64,000 nucleotides of DNA, from NCBI GenBank assembly GCA_963725175.1, contig CAVRXH010000006.1, forward strand, positions 496,001-560,000, written 5' to 3'. Below the pieces are notes generated by a model. The model was not told where the DNA came from. It was given only the letters and a program-made list of their open reading frames with translations, and ran no database searches. Shown piece after piece: positions 54,868 to 62,702 of this stretch. This DNA is from DASUBV01 sp963725175 (GTDB lineage: Bacteria; Actinomycetota; Actinomycetes; Streptosporangiales; Streptosporangiaceae). Made by a program: the position numbers and the translations under genes. Numbering within the stretch: the first letter of the stretch is position 1; every line of letters starts with the position of its first letter.

Positions 54868-56079
54868 TCAGAAGGTGCTGCTGGGGTCGGCGAAGCCGCC
54901 GGGGTCAGCGGAGCTGCCGGGGTTACCCCGGCCGCCGGTCCCGCCAGTGTTGCCGATGTTCCCCTGACCGGGGAAGGTCGGCGGGGTGAAGTTCTGCGGC
55001 GGGGTGAAGTTCTGCGGCGGGGTGAAGCCGGCCGCCCCGCCGGGCTGCGCGGCACCCGGACCCTGGCTGAAGGTGCCGCCTGCCGCCCCGCCCGCCGCAG
55101 CGCCTGCCAGCATCGCGGCCCTGGCCGCGGCGGCGGGGTCCTTGCGCTTGGCACTCCGCAGGCCGATCCCGATCAGGAAGAGGACGATGCCGCCGAACAC
55201 GCCGAGGAAGCCGCTGGCCACGCCGACCTTGCAGGTCGGCCCGGTGCAGGTCTGGGCGAGCGGCGCGCCGAAGCCGCCGATGGTCAGGTCGATCATGCCG
55301 CCGACGAACAGGTGAAAGGCGGCCGCGACCAGCACGCAGCCGACCAGTGCCGTGCCGAGCTTCCTGTTGCGCCGCGTTGCGCTGCGCACCGTGCCGAACA
55401 GCAGCAGGACGAGCAGCGCGCCGGAGGCGATCAGCAGGTACATGCTGTACGGCGGGAGGCCGTGCGCCCCGGTGAACGAGGTGCCGGTCAGCGTGGCCTG
55501 GGTGAGACTGGTCCCGCCGAGGTTCGCGCCGTTCAGCTTCGCGTGGGCCAGGTCGGTCTGCACCATGCTCGTGCCGGACAGGTTCGCGCCGGTGAAGTTG
55601 GCCCCGGTCGCCGTGGCCTGGTCCAGGGTCGCGTTCGACAGGTTCGCCCCGGCAAAGTCAGCACCGATGATCGTGGCCTGCCCCAGGTCGGTGTGCTGCA
55701 TCTTGGCCTTGCTGAAGTTCGCGTCGCTCAGCGTCGCCTGGGTGAGGTCGGCGTTGTCCAGGTTCGCGCCGGACAGGTTCACGCCGGGCATGGTGATCTG
55801 GATCAGGCTGAGCCCGGTCAGGTTCGCGCCGGACAGGTTCGCGCAGGCCAGCTTGCCCGAATCGGAGTAGCTGCTCAGCTGGCTGGCGGTGAGTGTCCGG
55901 CCGGCCAGGTTGATCCCCGAGCCGGGCTGGCAGGCGGCGGCGTGCCCGGCGGACTGCGCGGCGAGCGCGGTCGCGGACAGTGCCGTGCCCGCCAGCGCCA
56001 CACCCGCCAGTGCCGCGCCCGCCAGCGCGACCGCCCCGCGTGACCCCGTTTTGCGCAGGACAGAAGACAGGAAAGTCAT
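54868..56079 (-). CDS. Secreted pentapeptide-repeat membrane protein
   Basis: The 403-residue protein has a signal sequence (VALAGAALAGVALAGTALSA), then about 140 residues of pentapeptide repeats of the A(N/D)LSG type, such as ANLSGANLTG, ANLDNADLTQ and ANLGGTSLTQ, that should form a quadrilateral beta-helix outside the cell. Three membrane helices follow (YLLIASGALLVLLLF and others), and a Gly/Pro/Phe-rich tail with a repeated FTPPQN motif. It lies between the oxidase and pot genes and could sense or anchor at the envelope; no function is known. Confidence 0.82.
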   Translation of the reverse strand: MTFLSSVLRKTGSRGAVALAGAALAGVALAGTALSATALAAQSAGHAAACQPGSGINLAGRTLTASQLSSYSDSGKLACANLSGANLTGLSLIQITMPGVNLSGANLDNADLTQATLSDANFSKAKMQHTDLGQATIIGADFAGANLSNATLDQATATGANFTGANLSGTSMVQTDLAHAKLNGANLGGTSLTQATLTGTSFTGAHGLPPYSMYLLIASGALLVLLLFGTVRSATRRNRKLGTALVGCVLVAAAFHLFVGGMIDLTIGGFGAPLAQTCTGPTCKVGVASGFLGVFGGIVLFLIGIGLRSAKRKDPAAAARAAMLAGAAAGGAAGGTFSQGPGAAQPGGAAGFTPPQNFTPPQNFTPPTFPGQGNIGNTGGTGGRGNPGSSADPGGFADPSSTF

Positions 56080-56200
56080 CGGTATGGTCCCCCATTTCGA
56101 CCATTAGCAACGATTCGGCAAAATTGCCGGAGCCATAGCATGATGCCGCCGGCCCGGCCGCGCAATTCGGCGCGCGGCCGGACTTTCCTGCCTGCCGGAG

Positions 56201-57040
56201 CTAGGTGCGCTGGCGGCTGAACACGACGCTGGCGATGGCGCAGGCGATGCCGACGGCGAAGATCGCGCTGCCGAACACGAACACCTGCGGCGGGATGCCG
56301 ATCCTGGTCGCCCCGTATACCCAGACCGGGAACGGCACCGCCGCGCCGCTGACGAAGTTCGAGGTCACGAAGTCGTCGATGGACAGCGCGAAGGCCATCA
56401 GCGCGCCGGCCAGCACGCCGGGGAGGATCAGCGGCAGGGTGACCTTCTGGAACGTCACCCACGCGCTGGCGCCGAGATCCTGCGCCGCTTCCTCCAGCGA
56501 CCGGTCGAAGCCCGACATCCGGGCGCGCACCGTGACCGCCACGTAGGCGATGCTGAACGCGACGTGCGCCAGCAGGAGCGTGACGAAGCCGCGGGCCAGG
56601 TTCATCGTCACGAACAGGCCGAGCAGCGAGGCGCCCAGCACGATCTCTGGCGCGGCGATGTTCAGGAAGATGATCTGCTCGATGGCGGTCTTGCCGCGGA
56701 ACCTGGGCGGGCTGTACCTGACCAGGGCCAGCGCCAGCAGCGTGCCGATGACCGTGGCCAGCACGGCGGTGAGCACGGCCAGCCGGATGGACAGCCAGAA
56801 CGCGGCGGTGAGCTGCGGGATGCCGCTCCACTGCCGCCACCATTCCAGGGTGAACCCGTTCCAGGCGAAGCTGACCTGCGGCAGCCCGGTGGTCACCTTG
56901 TTGAAGCTGTACAAGATCATCACCAGGATGGGCAGCACCAGGTAGGCGATGACCAGCCAGGAGTAGACCGGGAGGACGAACCGGCCGACGCGTCGGGTGC
57001 CCGTGCTCCGGGTACCCGCGCTATGGGGAGCAGCGCTCAC
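56201..57040 (-). CDS. potC: Polyamine ABC transporter permease PotC
   Basis: The 279-residue protein has six membrane helices and the EAA loop LEEAAQDLGASAWVTFQKVTL. It is of the PotC/YdcV type. The GTG start overlaps the potB stop by four bases. Together with PotB it forms the membrane channel of a spermidine/putrescine-class importer. Confidence 0.92.
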   Translation of the reverse strand: MSAAPHSAGTRSTGTRRVGRFVLPVYSWLVIAYLVLPILVMILYSFNKVTTGLPQVSFAWNGFTLEWWRQWSGIPQLTAAFWLSIRLAVLTAVLATVIGTLLALALVRYSPPRFRGKTAIEQIIFLNIAAPEIVLGASLLGLFVTMNLARGFVTLLLAHVAFSIAYVAVTVRARMSGFDRSLEEAAQDLGASAWVTFQKVTLPLILPGVLAGALMAFALSIDDFVTSNFVSGAAVPFPVWVYGATRIGIPPQVFVFGSAIFAVGIACAIASVVFSRQRT

Positions 57041-57957
57041 AGGTACTCCTCGATCGTCTGCGAGCCCAGGATCCTGGCGTAGGCGAAGATGCCGACCAGC
57101 GCGACGGCCAGCAGCACCGCCGACAGCGCGGAACCGCCCGCGTAGTCCAGGTTCACCAGGAACGCGTTCTGGATCACCGTGCCGATCATCGTGTCGCTGG
57201 TGCCGCCGAGGATCTGCTGGTTGACGTAGTCGCCGAGGGCCGGCACGAAGGTCAGCAGGAACGCGGCGAACAGGCCGGGCACGGTCAGCGGCAGGATGAC
57301 CCTGGTGAACGCGCTGCGCCTGCTGGCATACAGGTCATAGGCGGCGTCCAGCACCCGCTTGTCGATCCGCTCGATCGCCACGTACAGCGGCAGCGCGGTG
57401 AACGGCAGGTAGTTGTAGGCCAGCCCGGCCACCACCGCGTACCCGGTGGCCAGCACGTGGAAGCTCTGCGGCAGCAGGTGCGCGTTCTTCAGGCTGCCCA
57501 GCACGATGCCCTGGTCGGACAGGATGAACTGCCAGACGACCGTGCGGATGACGAAGGACACGAAGAACGGCACCAGCAGCATCAGCAGGAAGAAGTTCTT
57601 CCGGCGCCCGCCGTAGAACGCGATCCAGTACGCGATCGGGAACGACACCACCAGGTCGATCACCGTGGCCGCGCCGGCGAAGTAGAAGCTGGTCACGAAC
57701 TGGCTGTGATACAGGCTGAGCTGCTGGCCGAACTCGGCCCAGTGCCAGGTCATCACGCACGCGCCGGTGCCGGTGTTGCAGCTCTGCAGGGACAGCGAGA
57801 GCATCACGACCAGCGGGATCAGGAACAGCGCGAGCAGCCAGAGGCCGCCGGGCAGGGTCAGCAGGTAGGGCGCGAGCGCCTTGCCAGGCCGGGTCCGCCG
57901 CCTGCCCGCGGGAGCCGGCGGCGCCGGGACAGGCGGCGCCTGCTCCGCAACGCTCAC
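57037..57957 (-). CDS. potB: Polyamine ABC transporter permease PotB
   Basis: The 306-residue protein begins with a short Pro-rich tail and has helices LPGGLWLLALFLIPLVVML and others, with the EAA loop AAYDLYASRRSAFTRVILPL. Its GTG (57957) shares one base with the potD stop. An unusual extracytoplasmic Cys pair (CNTGTGACVM) occurs after helix 1. Confidence 0.92.
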   Translation of the reverse strand: MSVAEQAPPVPAPPAPAGRRRTRPGKALAPYLLTLPGGLWLLALFLIPLVVMLSLSLQSCNTGTGACVMTWHWAEFGQQLSLYHSQFVTSFYFAGAATVIDLVVSFPIAYWIAFYGGRRKNFFLLMLLVPFFVSFVIRTVVWQFILSDQGIVLGSLKNAHLLPQSFHVLATGYAVVAGLAYNYLPFTALPLYVAIERIDKRVLDAAYDLYASRRSAFTRVILPLTVPGLFAAFLLTFVPALGDYVNQQILGGTSDTMIGTVIQNAFLVNLDYAGGSALSAVLLAVALVGIFAYARILGSQTIEEYL

Positions 57958-59285
57958 TACGAGCCCTCGGTGATCGGCAGGAACAGGTTGTTCCACGCGG
58001 TCAGCTCGTCCTGGTTCTTGTACTGGTAGTAGTTGCGCGAGTTCTTGATGTACTGCGGGGTGGGGAACACCAGCGGCGCGTCGGCGGTCACCGACGGCGG
58101 CAGCCCGATCTCCGGCTTGAGGGCGGCCAGCGCCTGCTTGGCCCAGCCGGTCGGGTGCAGCAGCACCTGCTTGGCGGCCGGCACCGGGCAGACATAGTCG
58201 TTGTAGTACTCCACGACGGCCTCGACCTGGGGCTGATAGAAGAAGTCCATCAGCGTCATGGCGTCCTTGGGGTTCTGCGCGCCCACCGGGATGCACATGT
58301 TGTCGGTCCAGAACATGCCGCCCTCGTCGGGCATCAGGAACTTCAGGTCCCGGTACTTGGAGTTCAGGTCGGCCTGGAAGATGTCCCCTGACCAGGCCTG
58401 GGAGACGACGATGTCGCCGTTCTTCAGGTTGTCGATGTAGCTCTGGTCGTAGTAGGAGCGGACCAGGCCGTCGCTCTTCTGCTGCTGGAGCTTCTTGGCC
58501 GCCTTGGCCCAGTCCGACTCGGTGGAGGTGGCCGGGTCCACGCCGATGGCCAGCAGCCCGACGCAGCCCAGCTCCTGCGGGTCGCTCATCATGCCGATCC
58601 GCCCCGAGTACTTCTTGTCGAACAGGATGTCCACGCTGGTGCCGGGGTTCTTCACCACCGAGGAGTTGTAGCCGATCGCGGTCCAGCCGGACTGCCAGGC
58701 CATCGTGTACTTGTTGCCGGGGTCCCAGGACGGGCTCTTGATCAGCGGCCCGGCGTAGGTGTTGAAGTTGGTCATCATCGACCGGTCGAGCGCGGTGAGC
58801 CAGCCGAAATCGATCAGGTACCCCAGCGGCGGGCTGGAGTTGGTCATCACGATGATGTCGTAGCCGATGTACTGGCCGGCCTGGAGCGAGGGCCGGATCT
58901 TCGCGTAGAACGGCAGGTTGTCGCTGATCGGCTCGGAGTAGCTGACCTGGATCCCGGTGACCTGGGTGAAGTGCTCAAGCGAGGGGTGCTTGCCCTTGAG
59001 CACGTCGATGTAATACGGCCAGTTGGCGAAGTTCACCGTGTGGTGCAGCTGCTGCTTGGCCCACCACTGGGCCGAGCCGACCCCGCCGGCGGCGGTCTTG
59101 CCGCTGGCGGCCGGCGCGGCGGTGCCCTTGACCCCGCAGGCGGCCAGCAGCGCCGAGAAGCCGAGCGCGCCCGCCCCGGCGCCCGCGCCGGACAGGAGCT
59201 GACGGCGGCTCAGCCGGGGCGCGGCCAGGCCGCGGGCGATCGACGGGTCGAGGTACTCGCCGCCGGGGTCGGTGTGCTCTGCCAT
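57957..59285 (-). CDS. potD: Polyamine-type extracellular binding protein PotD
   Basis: The 442-residue protein has a twin-arginine-like signal (SRRQLLSGAG) that runs into the lipobox ALLAACG, so it may be exported folded and then lipidated. The body has the PotD/PotF pattern: VNFANWPYYIDVLKG, YDIIVMTNSSPPLG, MAWQSGWTAIGYN and MFWTDNMCIPVGAQNP. AAGGAG lies before ATG 59285. The ligand is a polyamine by family and by the neighbouring catabolic genes. Confidence 0.92.
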   Translation of the reverse strand: MAEHTDPGGEYLDPSIARGLAAPRLSRRQLLSGAGAGAGALGFSALLAACGVKGTAAPAASGKTAAGGVGSAQWWAKQQLHHTVNFANWPYYIDVLKGKHPSLEHFTQVTGIQVSYSEPISDNLPFYAKIRPSLQAGQYIGYDIIVMTNSSPPLGYLIDFGWLTALDRSMMTNFNTYAGPLIKSPSWDPGNKYTMAWQSGWTAIGYNSSVVKNPGTSVDILFDKKYSGRIGMMSDPQELGCVGLLAIGVDPATSTESDWAKAAKKLQQQKSDGLVRSYYDQSYIDNLKNGDIVVSQAWSGDIFQADLNSKYRDLKFLMPDEGGMFWTDNMCIPVGAQNPKDAMTLMDFFYQPQVEAVVEYYNDYVCPVPAAKQVLLHPTGWAKQALAALKPEIGLPPSVTADAPLVFPTPQYIKNSRNYYQYKNQDELTAWNNLFLPITEGS

Positions 59286-59299
59286 GACTAGGTGCTCCT

Positions 59300-60421
59300 T
59301 CAGCCGATCAGGTACGAGTGCTCGGGGTCCCAGCAGAGCCAGACGTGCTGCCCCCTGCTGAGCTCGGGGCCGGCGGCGGCCGCGTTCTGCTGGAAGACGA
59401 CCATGTCGGCGCCGGCCGAGGTGGTCACCGTGAAGCTGGTGGAGGTGCCCAGGTAAACCACCTCGCTGACGGCGCCGCGCAGCGCGCAGCCGCCCCGCGG
59501 GGCGTCGGCGGCCAGGCTGATCTTCTCCGGCCGCACGGTCAGCTCCAGCTCGTCGCCGGGCGCGGCGGCGACATTCCGCAGCGGCACCTGCACCCGCTGG
59601 CCGTCACTGGAGTCCAGCACTGTGCCGAAGTCCAGCACCGCGCCGCCGGCGTCAATGCTCGCGGCGGTGCCGCGCAGCAGGTTCGAGGTGCCGATGAAGC
59701 CGGCCACGAACCGGGTGCGGGGGTGCTCGTAGATCTCCCGCGGCGGGCCGAGCTGCTCGATCGACCCGTCGTTCATGACCGCGATGCGGTCGGACATGGT
59801 CAGCGCCTCGTTCTGGTCGTGCGTCACGTAGACGAACGTGATGCCGACCTCGCGCTGGATCCGCTTCAGCTCGACCTGCATGGCCTGCCGGAGCTTGAGG
59901 TCAAGCGCGCCGAGCGGCTCATCGAGCAGCAGCGCCCGCGGGTTGTTCACCAGCGCCCTGGCCAGGGCCACCCGCTGCTGCTGGCCGCCGGACAGCTCGC
60001 GCGGACGGCGCTTGTCCCGCCCGGCCAGGTCGACGATCTCCAGCATCTGGCCGACCCGGCGGCTGGTCTCGGCCTTGCCCACCTTCTTGCGGCGCAGCCC
60101 GAACGCGACGTTGTCGAAGACGTTCATGTGCGGGAACAGGGCGTAGGACTGGAACACCATGTTGACGTCGCGCTTGTTCGGCGAGACCCCGGTGACGTCC
60201 TGGCCGTCCAGGGCGACGGTGCCGCGGGTCGGCTCCTCGAAGCCGGCGATCATCCGCATCGTGGTGGTCTTGCCGCAGCCCGAGGGCCCGAGCATGGAGA
60301 AGAACTCGCCCTGGGCGATGGACAGGTCCACGCCGCGCACGGCGGCCACCGTCTCGCCTCCGGAGTGGAACTCCTTGGCGACCCCGGTCAGCTCGATGGC
60401 CGCAGCCTGGGTGTCGGTCAT
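59300..60421 (-). CDS. potA: Polyamine ABC transporter ATPase PotA
   Basis: The 373-residue ATPase has Walker A GPSGCGKTT, signature LSGGQQQRVALARAL, Walker B LLLDEPLGALDLKLR and the H-loop VTHDQNEALTM. A C-terminal TOBE domain (about 290-373) is present. It is the first gene of potADBC. Two TGATTCA-like elements and a GACAG/CTGTC palindrome lie in the 160 bp upstream. Confidence 0.95.
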   Translation of the reverse strand: MTDTQAAAIELTGVAKEFHSGGETVAAVRGVDLSIAQGEFFSMLGPSGCGKTTTMRMIAGFEEPTRGTVALDGQDVTGVSPNKRDVNMVFQSYALFPHMNVFDNVAFGLRRKKVGKAETSRRVGQMLEIVDLAGRDKRRPRELSGGQQQRVALARALVNNPRALLLDEPLGALDLKLRQAMQVELKRIQREVGITFVYVTHDQNEALTMSDRIAVMNDGSIEQLGPPREIYEHPRTRFVAGFIGTSNLLRGTAASIDAGGAVLDFGTVLDSSDGQRVQVPLRNVAAAPGDELELTVRPEKISLAADAPRGGCALRGAVSEVVYLGTSTSFTVTTSAGADMVVFQQNAAAAGPELSRGQHVWLCWDPEHSYLIG

Positions 60422-60474
60422 TGCTGCCGCTTCCGTCAGGGAGCCCGGCAGTAAACGGGCCGGGCGTCCGGTGA

Positions 60475-60524
60475 TGAATCACCAGATCCTGACAGACGAC
60501 CTGTCCGATTTCAATCGATTCAGT
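60475..60524. promoter_or_regulatory. pot operon control region
   Basis: TGAATCA (60475-60481) and GATTCAGT (60517-60524) match the arms of the inverted repeat before the Lrp gene. Between them GACAG-ACGAC-CTGTC (60491-60505) is a perfect inverted repeat about 70 bp before potA. Confidence 0.5.
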
Positions 60525-60583
60525 GGTTTACGTACCTGCTCACAACCGATCCAGTACCCACGGGCGCTATTTACCGCCGGGGA

Positions 60584-62029
60584 TCAGGACTCGATGTTGC
60601 TCATCACGTGCTTGACCCGGGTGTAGTCCTCGAACCCGTACATGGACAGGTCCTTGCCGTAGCCGGAGTGCTTGAAGCCGCCGTGCGGCATCTCCGAGGC
60701 GAACGGGATGTGGGTGTTGATCCACACCGCGCCGAAGTCGAGCTGCCGCGCCATCCGCATGGCCCGGCCGTGGTCGCGGGTCCACACGCTGGCCGCCAGG
60801 CCGTATTTCACCCCGTTGGCCCAGCGCAGCGCCTCGTCCTCGGCGCTGAACTGCTGGACGGTGATGACCGGGCCGAAGATCTCGTCCTGGATCATCTCGT
60901 CGTCCTGGCGCAGGCCGGATACCACGGTCGGCGCGTAGCAGTAGCCGCGCTCGCCCACCCGGTGCCCGCCGGTCACCACGCTGGCGTGGCCGGGCGCCCG
61001 CTCCACGAAGCCGGCCACCCTGGCGAGCTGCGCCGGGTTGTTCAGCGGGCCGAAGTCGGCCTCGGGCAGGTCACGGCCGCCGGTGCGCATCGCCCTGGCC
61101 CGCTCGGCGAGCGCGTCGGTCAGGTCGGCGCTGATCCGCGGCCCGGCCAGCACCCTGGTCGCGGCGGTGCAGTCCTGGCCGGCGTTGTAGTACCCGGCCC
61201 CGGCGATCACCTCTGCGGCCTGGGCCACGTCCGCGTCGTCGAAGACCACGACCGGCGCCTTGCCGCCCAGTTCCAGGTGCACGCGCTTGAGCCCTGCGGC
61301 AGCCGCCGTGGCCACCTCGATGCCGGCCCGCACCGAGCCGGTGATGGAGACCATCTGCGGAATGTCGTGCGAGACCAGCGCCCGCCCGGTGTCCCGGTCC
61401 CCGCAGATCACGTTGAGCACGCCGGGCGGCAGGAACTCGGCGGCGATCTCGGCCAGCAGCAGGGTGGAGACCGGCGTGGTGTCCGAGGGCTTGAGCACCA
61501 CCGTGTTCCCGGCGGCGAGCGCAGGGGCGAGCTTCCAGATGGCCATCATCATCGGGTAATTCCAGGGCGTGACCTGGGCGCATACCCCGATCGGCTCGCG
61601 GCGGATCATCGAGGTGTGGCCGCGCAGGTACTCTCCGGCCGACTTGCCCTCTCCGAGCCGCGCCGCGCCGGCGAAGAACCGCAGCTCATCCGCGCACGGC
61701 GGCACCTCGTCGGTGCGGGTCATCGCGACCGGCTTGCCGGTATTGCGGGATTCGGCCTCCACCAGGTCCTCGGCCCTGGCCTCGATCGCGTCGGCGAACC
61801 TCAGCAGCGCCAGGCTGCGCTCCCCCGGCGTGGCGTCCCGCCAGGTCTCGAACGCCTCGGCGGCGGCGTGCAGCGCGGCGTCGACGTCGGCCGGGCCGGA
61901 GACCGGCGCGCGCAGGTAGGCCTCGCCGGTGCTCGGGTCCACCACCGCGCTGGTCCGCCCGTCGCTGGCCGGGACGCGCTTGCCGCCCACGAAGTTCTCT
62001 AGCTCGGGCTGCGCCCCGTTTGCGGTCAT
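60584..62029 (-). CDS. Aldehyde dehydrogenase, gamma-aminobutyraldehyde type (PatD-like)
   Basis: The 481-residue enzyme has VTPWNYPMMMAIWKLAPALAAGN, the general base in HLELGGKAPVVVFD (about Glu252) and the nucleophile in YYNAGQDCTAATRV (about Cys286). FVGGKRVPASDG and NAGQDCTA are typical of PatD/YdcW enzymes, which oxidise 4-aminobutanal from putrescine to GABA. GGGAGG precedes ATG 62029. It is divergent from the Lrp gene, with the TGATTCAGTC inverted repeat between them. Confidence 0.88.
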   Translation of the reverse strand: MTANGAQPELENFVGGKRVPASDGRTSAVVDPSTGEAYLRAPVSGPADVDAALHAAAEAFETWRDATPGERSLALLRFADAIEARAEDLVEAESRNTGKPVAMTRTDEVPPCADELRFFAGAARLGEGKSAGEYLRGHTSMIRREPIGVCAQVTPWNYPMMMAIWKLAPALAAGNTVVLKPSDTTPVSTLLLAEIAAEFLPPGVLNVICGDRDTGRALVSHDIPQMVSITGSVRAGIEVATAAAAGLKRVHLELGGKAPVVVFDDADVAQAAEVIAGAGYYNAGQDCTAATRVLAGPRISADLTDALAERARAMRTGGRDLPEADFGPLNNPAQLARVAGFVERAPGHASVVTGGHRVGERGYCYAPTVVSGLRQDDEMIQDEIFGPVITVQQFSAEDEALRWANGVKYGLAASVWTRDHGRAMRMARQLDFGAVWINTHIPFASEMPHGGFKHSGYGKDLSMYGFEDYTRVKHVMSNIES

Positions 62030-62084
62030 CGACGGCCTCCCAGTGCTCGTTACGACCCTGACAGAGATTTCCTGCTGCCACAAG

Positions 62085-62122
62085 TGATTCAGTCACGAAA
62101 ACGCCCCATCGCGACTGAATCA
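62085..62122. promoter_or_regulatory. Lrp-type operator, 10-bp inverted repeat
   Basis: TGATTCAGTC (62085-62094) and GACTGAATCA (62113-62122) are perfect inverted repeats 18 bp apart, in the divergent region between the aldehyde dehydrogenase and Lrp genes. The right arm abuts the -35 element at 62124. Confidence 0.7.
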
Positions 62123-62123
62123 G

Positions 62124-62152
62124 TTGACAGACGGCGATTGCGTGGCACGATT
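62124..62152 (+). promoter_or_regulatory. Promoter of the Lrp gene
   Basis: TTGACA (62124-62129) and ACGATT (62147-62152) are 17 bp apart, placed to be blocked by binding at the inverted repeat just upstream. Confidence 0.5.
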
Positions 62153-62174
62153 GAGAGTGCGAAGGAGGCCACTA

Positions 62175-62702
62175 GTGGCGCACACGCCAGGTACTCCGCT
62201 CGCCTCCGTCGCGCGATATCGCGGCGCTGCGGGCGGCCGGGACAACGACTGCGTCCGGGTCGTGCTGGACAACGTATCCAAGCAGATTATCGAGCAGCTC
62301 CAGGCCGACGGGCGGCGGTCGTACGCCGCCATCGGCAAGGCGGTCGGCCTGTCCGAGGCGGCCGTCAGGCAGCGGGTCCAGCGGCTGATCGAGGTCGGGG
62401 CCATGCAGATCGTGGCCGTCACCGATCCCATGTCGCTGGGGTTCCTGCGCCAGACCATGATCGGGATCCGGTGCAGCGGCGAGCTCGAGCGAGTAGCCGA
62501 GCACCTGGCGGGAATGGAAGAGATCGACTATGTCGTGATCACAGCAGGGTCATTCGACCTGCTCATCGAGGTTGTCTGCGAGAACGACGACCAGTTGCTC
62601 GACATCCTGAGCCGGGTTCGGGCCATCCCGAGCGTGACCACGACGGAGACCTTTGTGTACCTGAAGCTGTGCAAGCAGACCTATAGCTGGGGGACCAGAT
62701 GA
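62175..62702 (+). CDS. Lrp/AsnC-family regulator of polyamine catabolism
   Basis: The 175-residue protein has the Lrp HTH (DNVSKQIIEQLQADGRRSYA, then AIGKAVGLSEAAVRQRVQRL) and a C-terminal RAM/AsnC domain (GMEEIDYVVITAGSFDLLIE). Start GTG 62175 has a consensus AAGGAGG; the protein then carries about 30 extra residues before the HTH. It overlaps the aminotransferase gene by ATGA. Its own promoter and that of the aldehyde dehydrogenase flank a perfect inverted repeat, and related elements lie before potA, so it probably senses a polyamine or GABA-pathway metabolite. Confidence 0.92.
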   Translation: MAHTPGTPLASVARYRGAAGGRDNDCVRVVLDNVSKQIIEQLQADGRRSYAAIGKAVGLSEAAVRQRVQRLIEVGAMQIVAVTDPMSLGFLRQTMIGIRCSGELERVAEHLAGMEEIDYVVITAGSFDLLIEVVCENDDQLLDILSRVRAIPSVTTTETFVYLKLCKQTYSWGTR

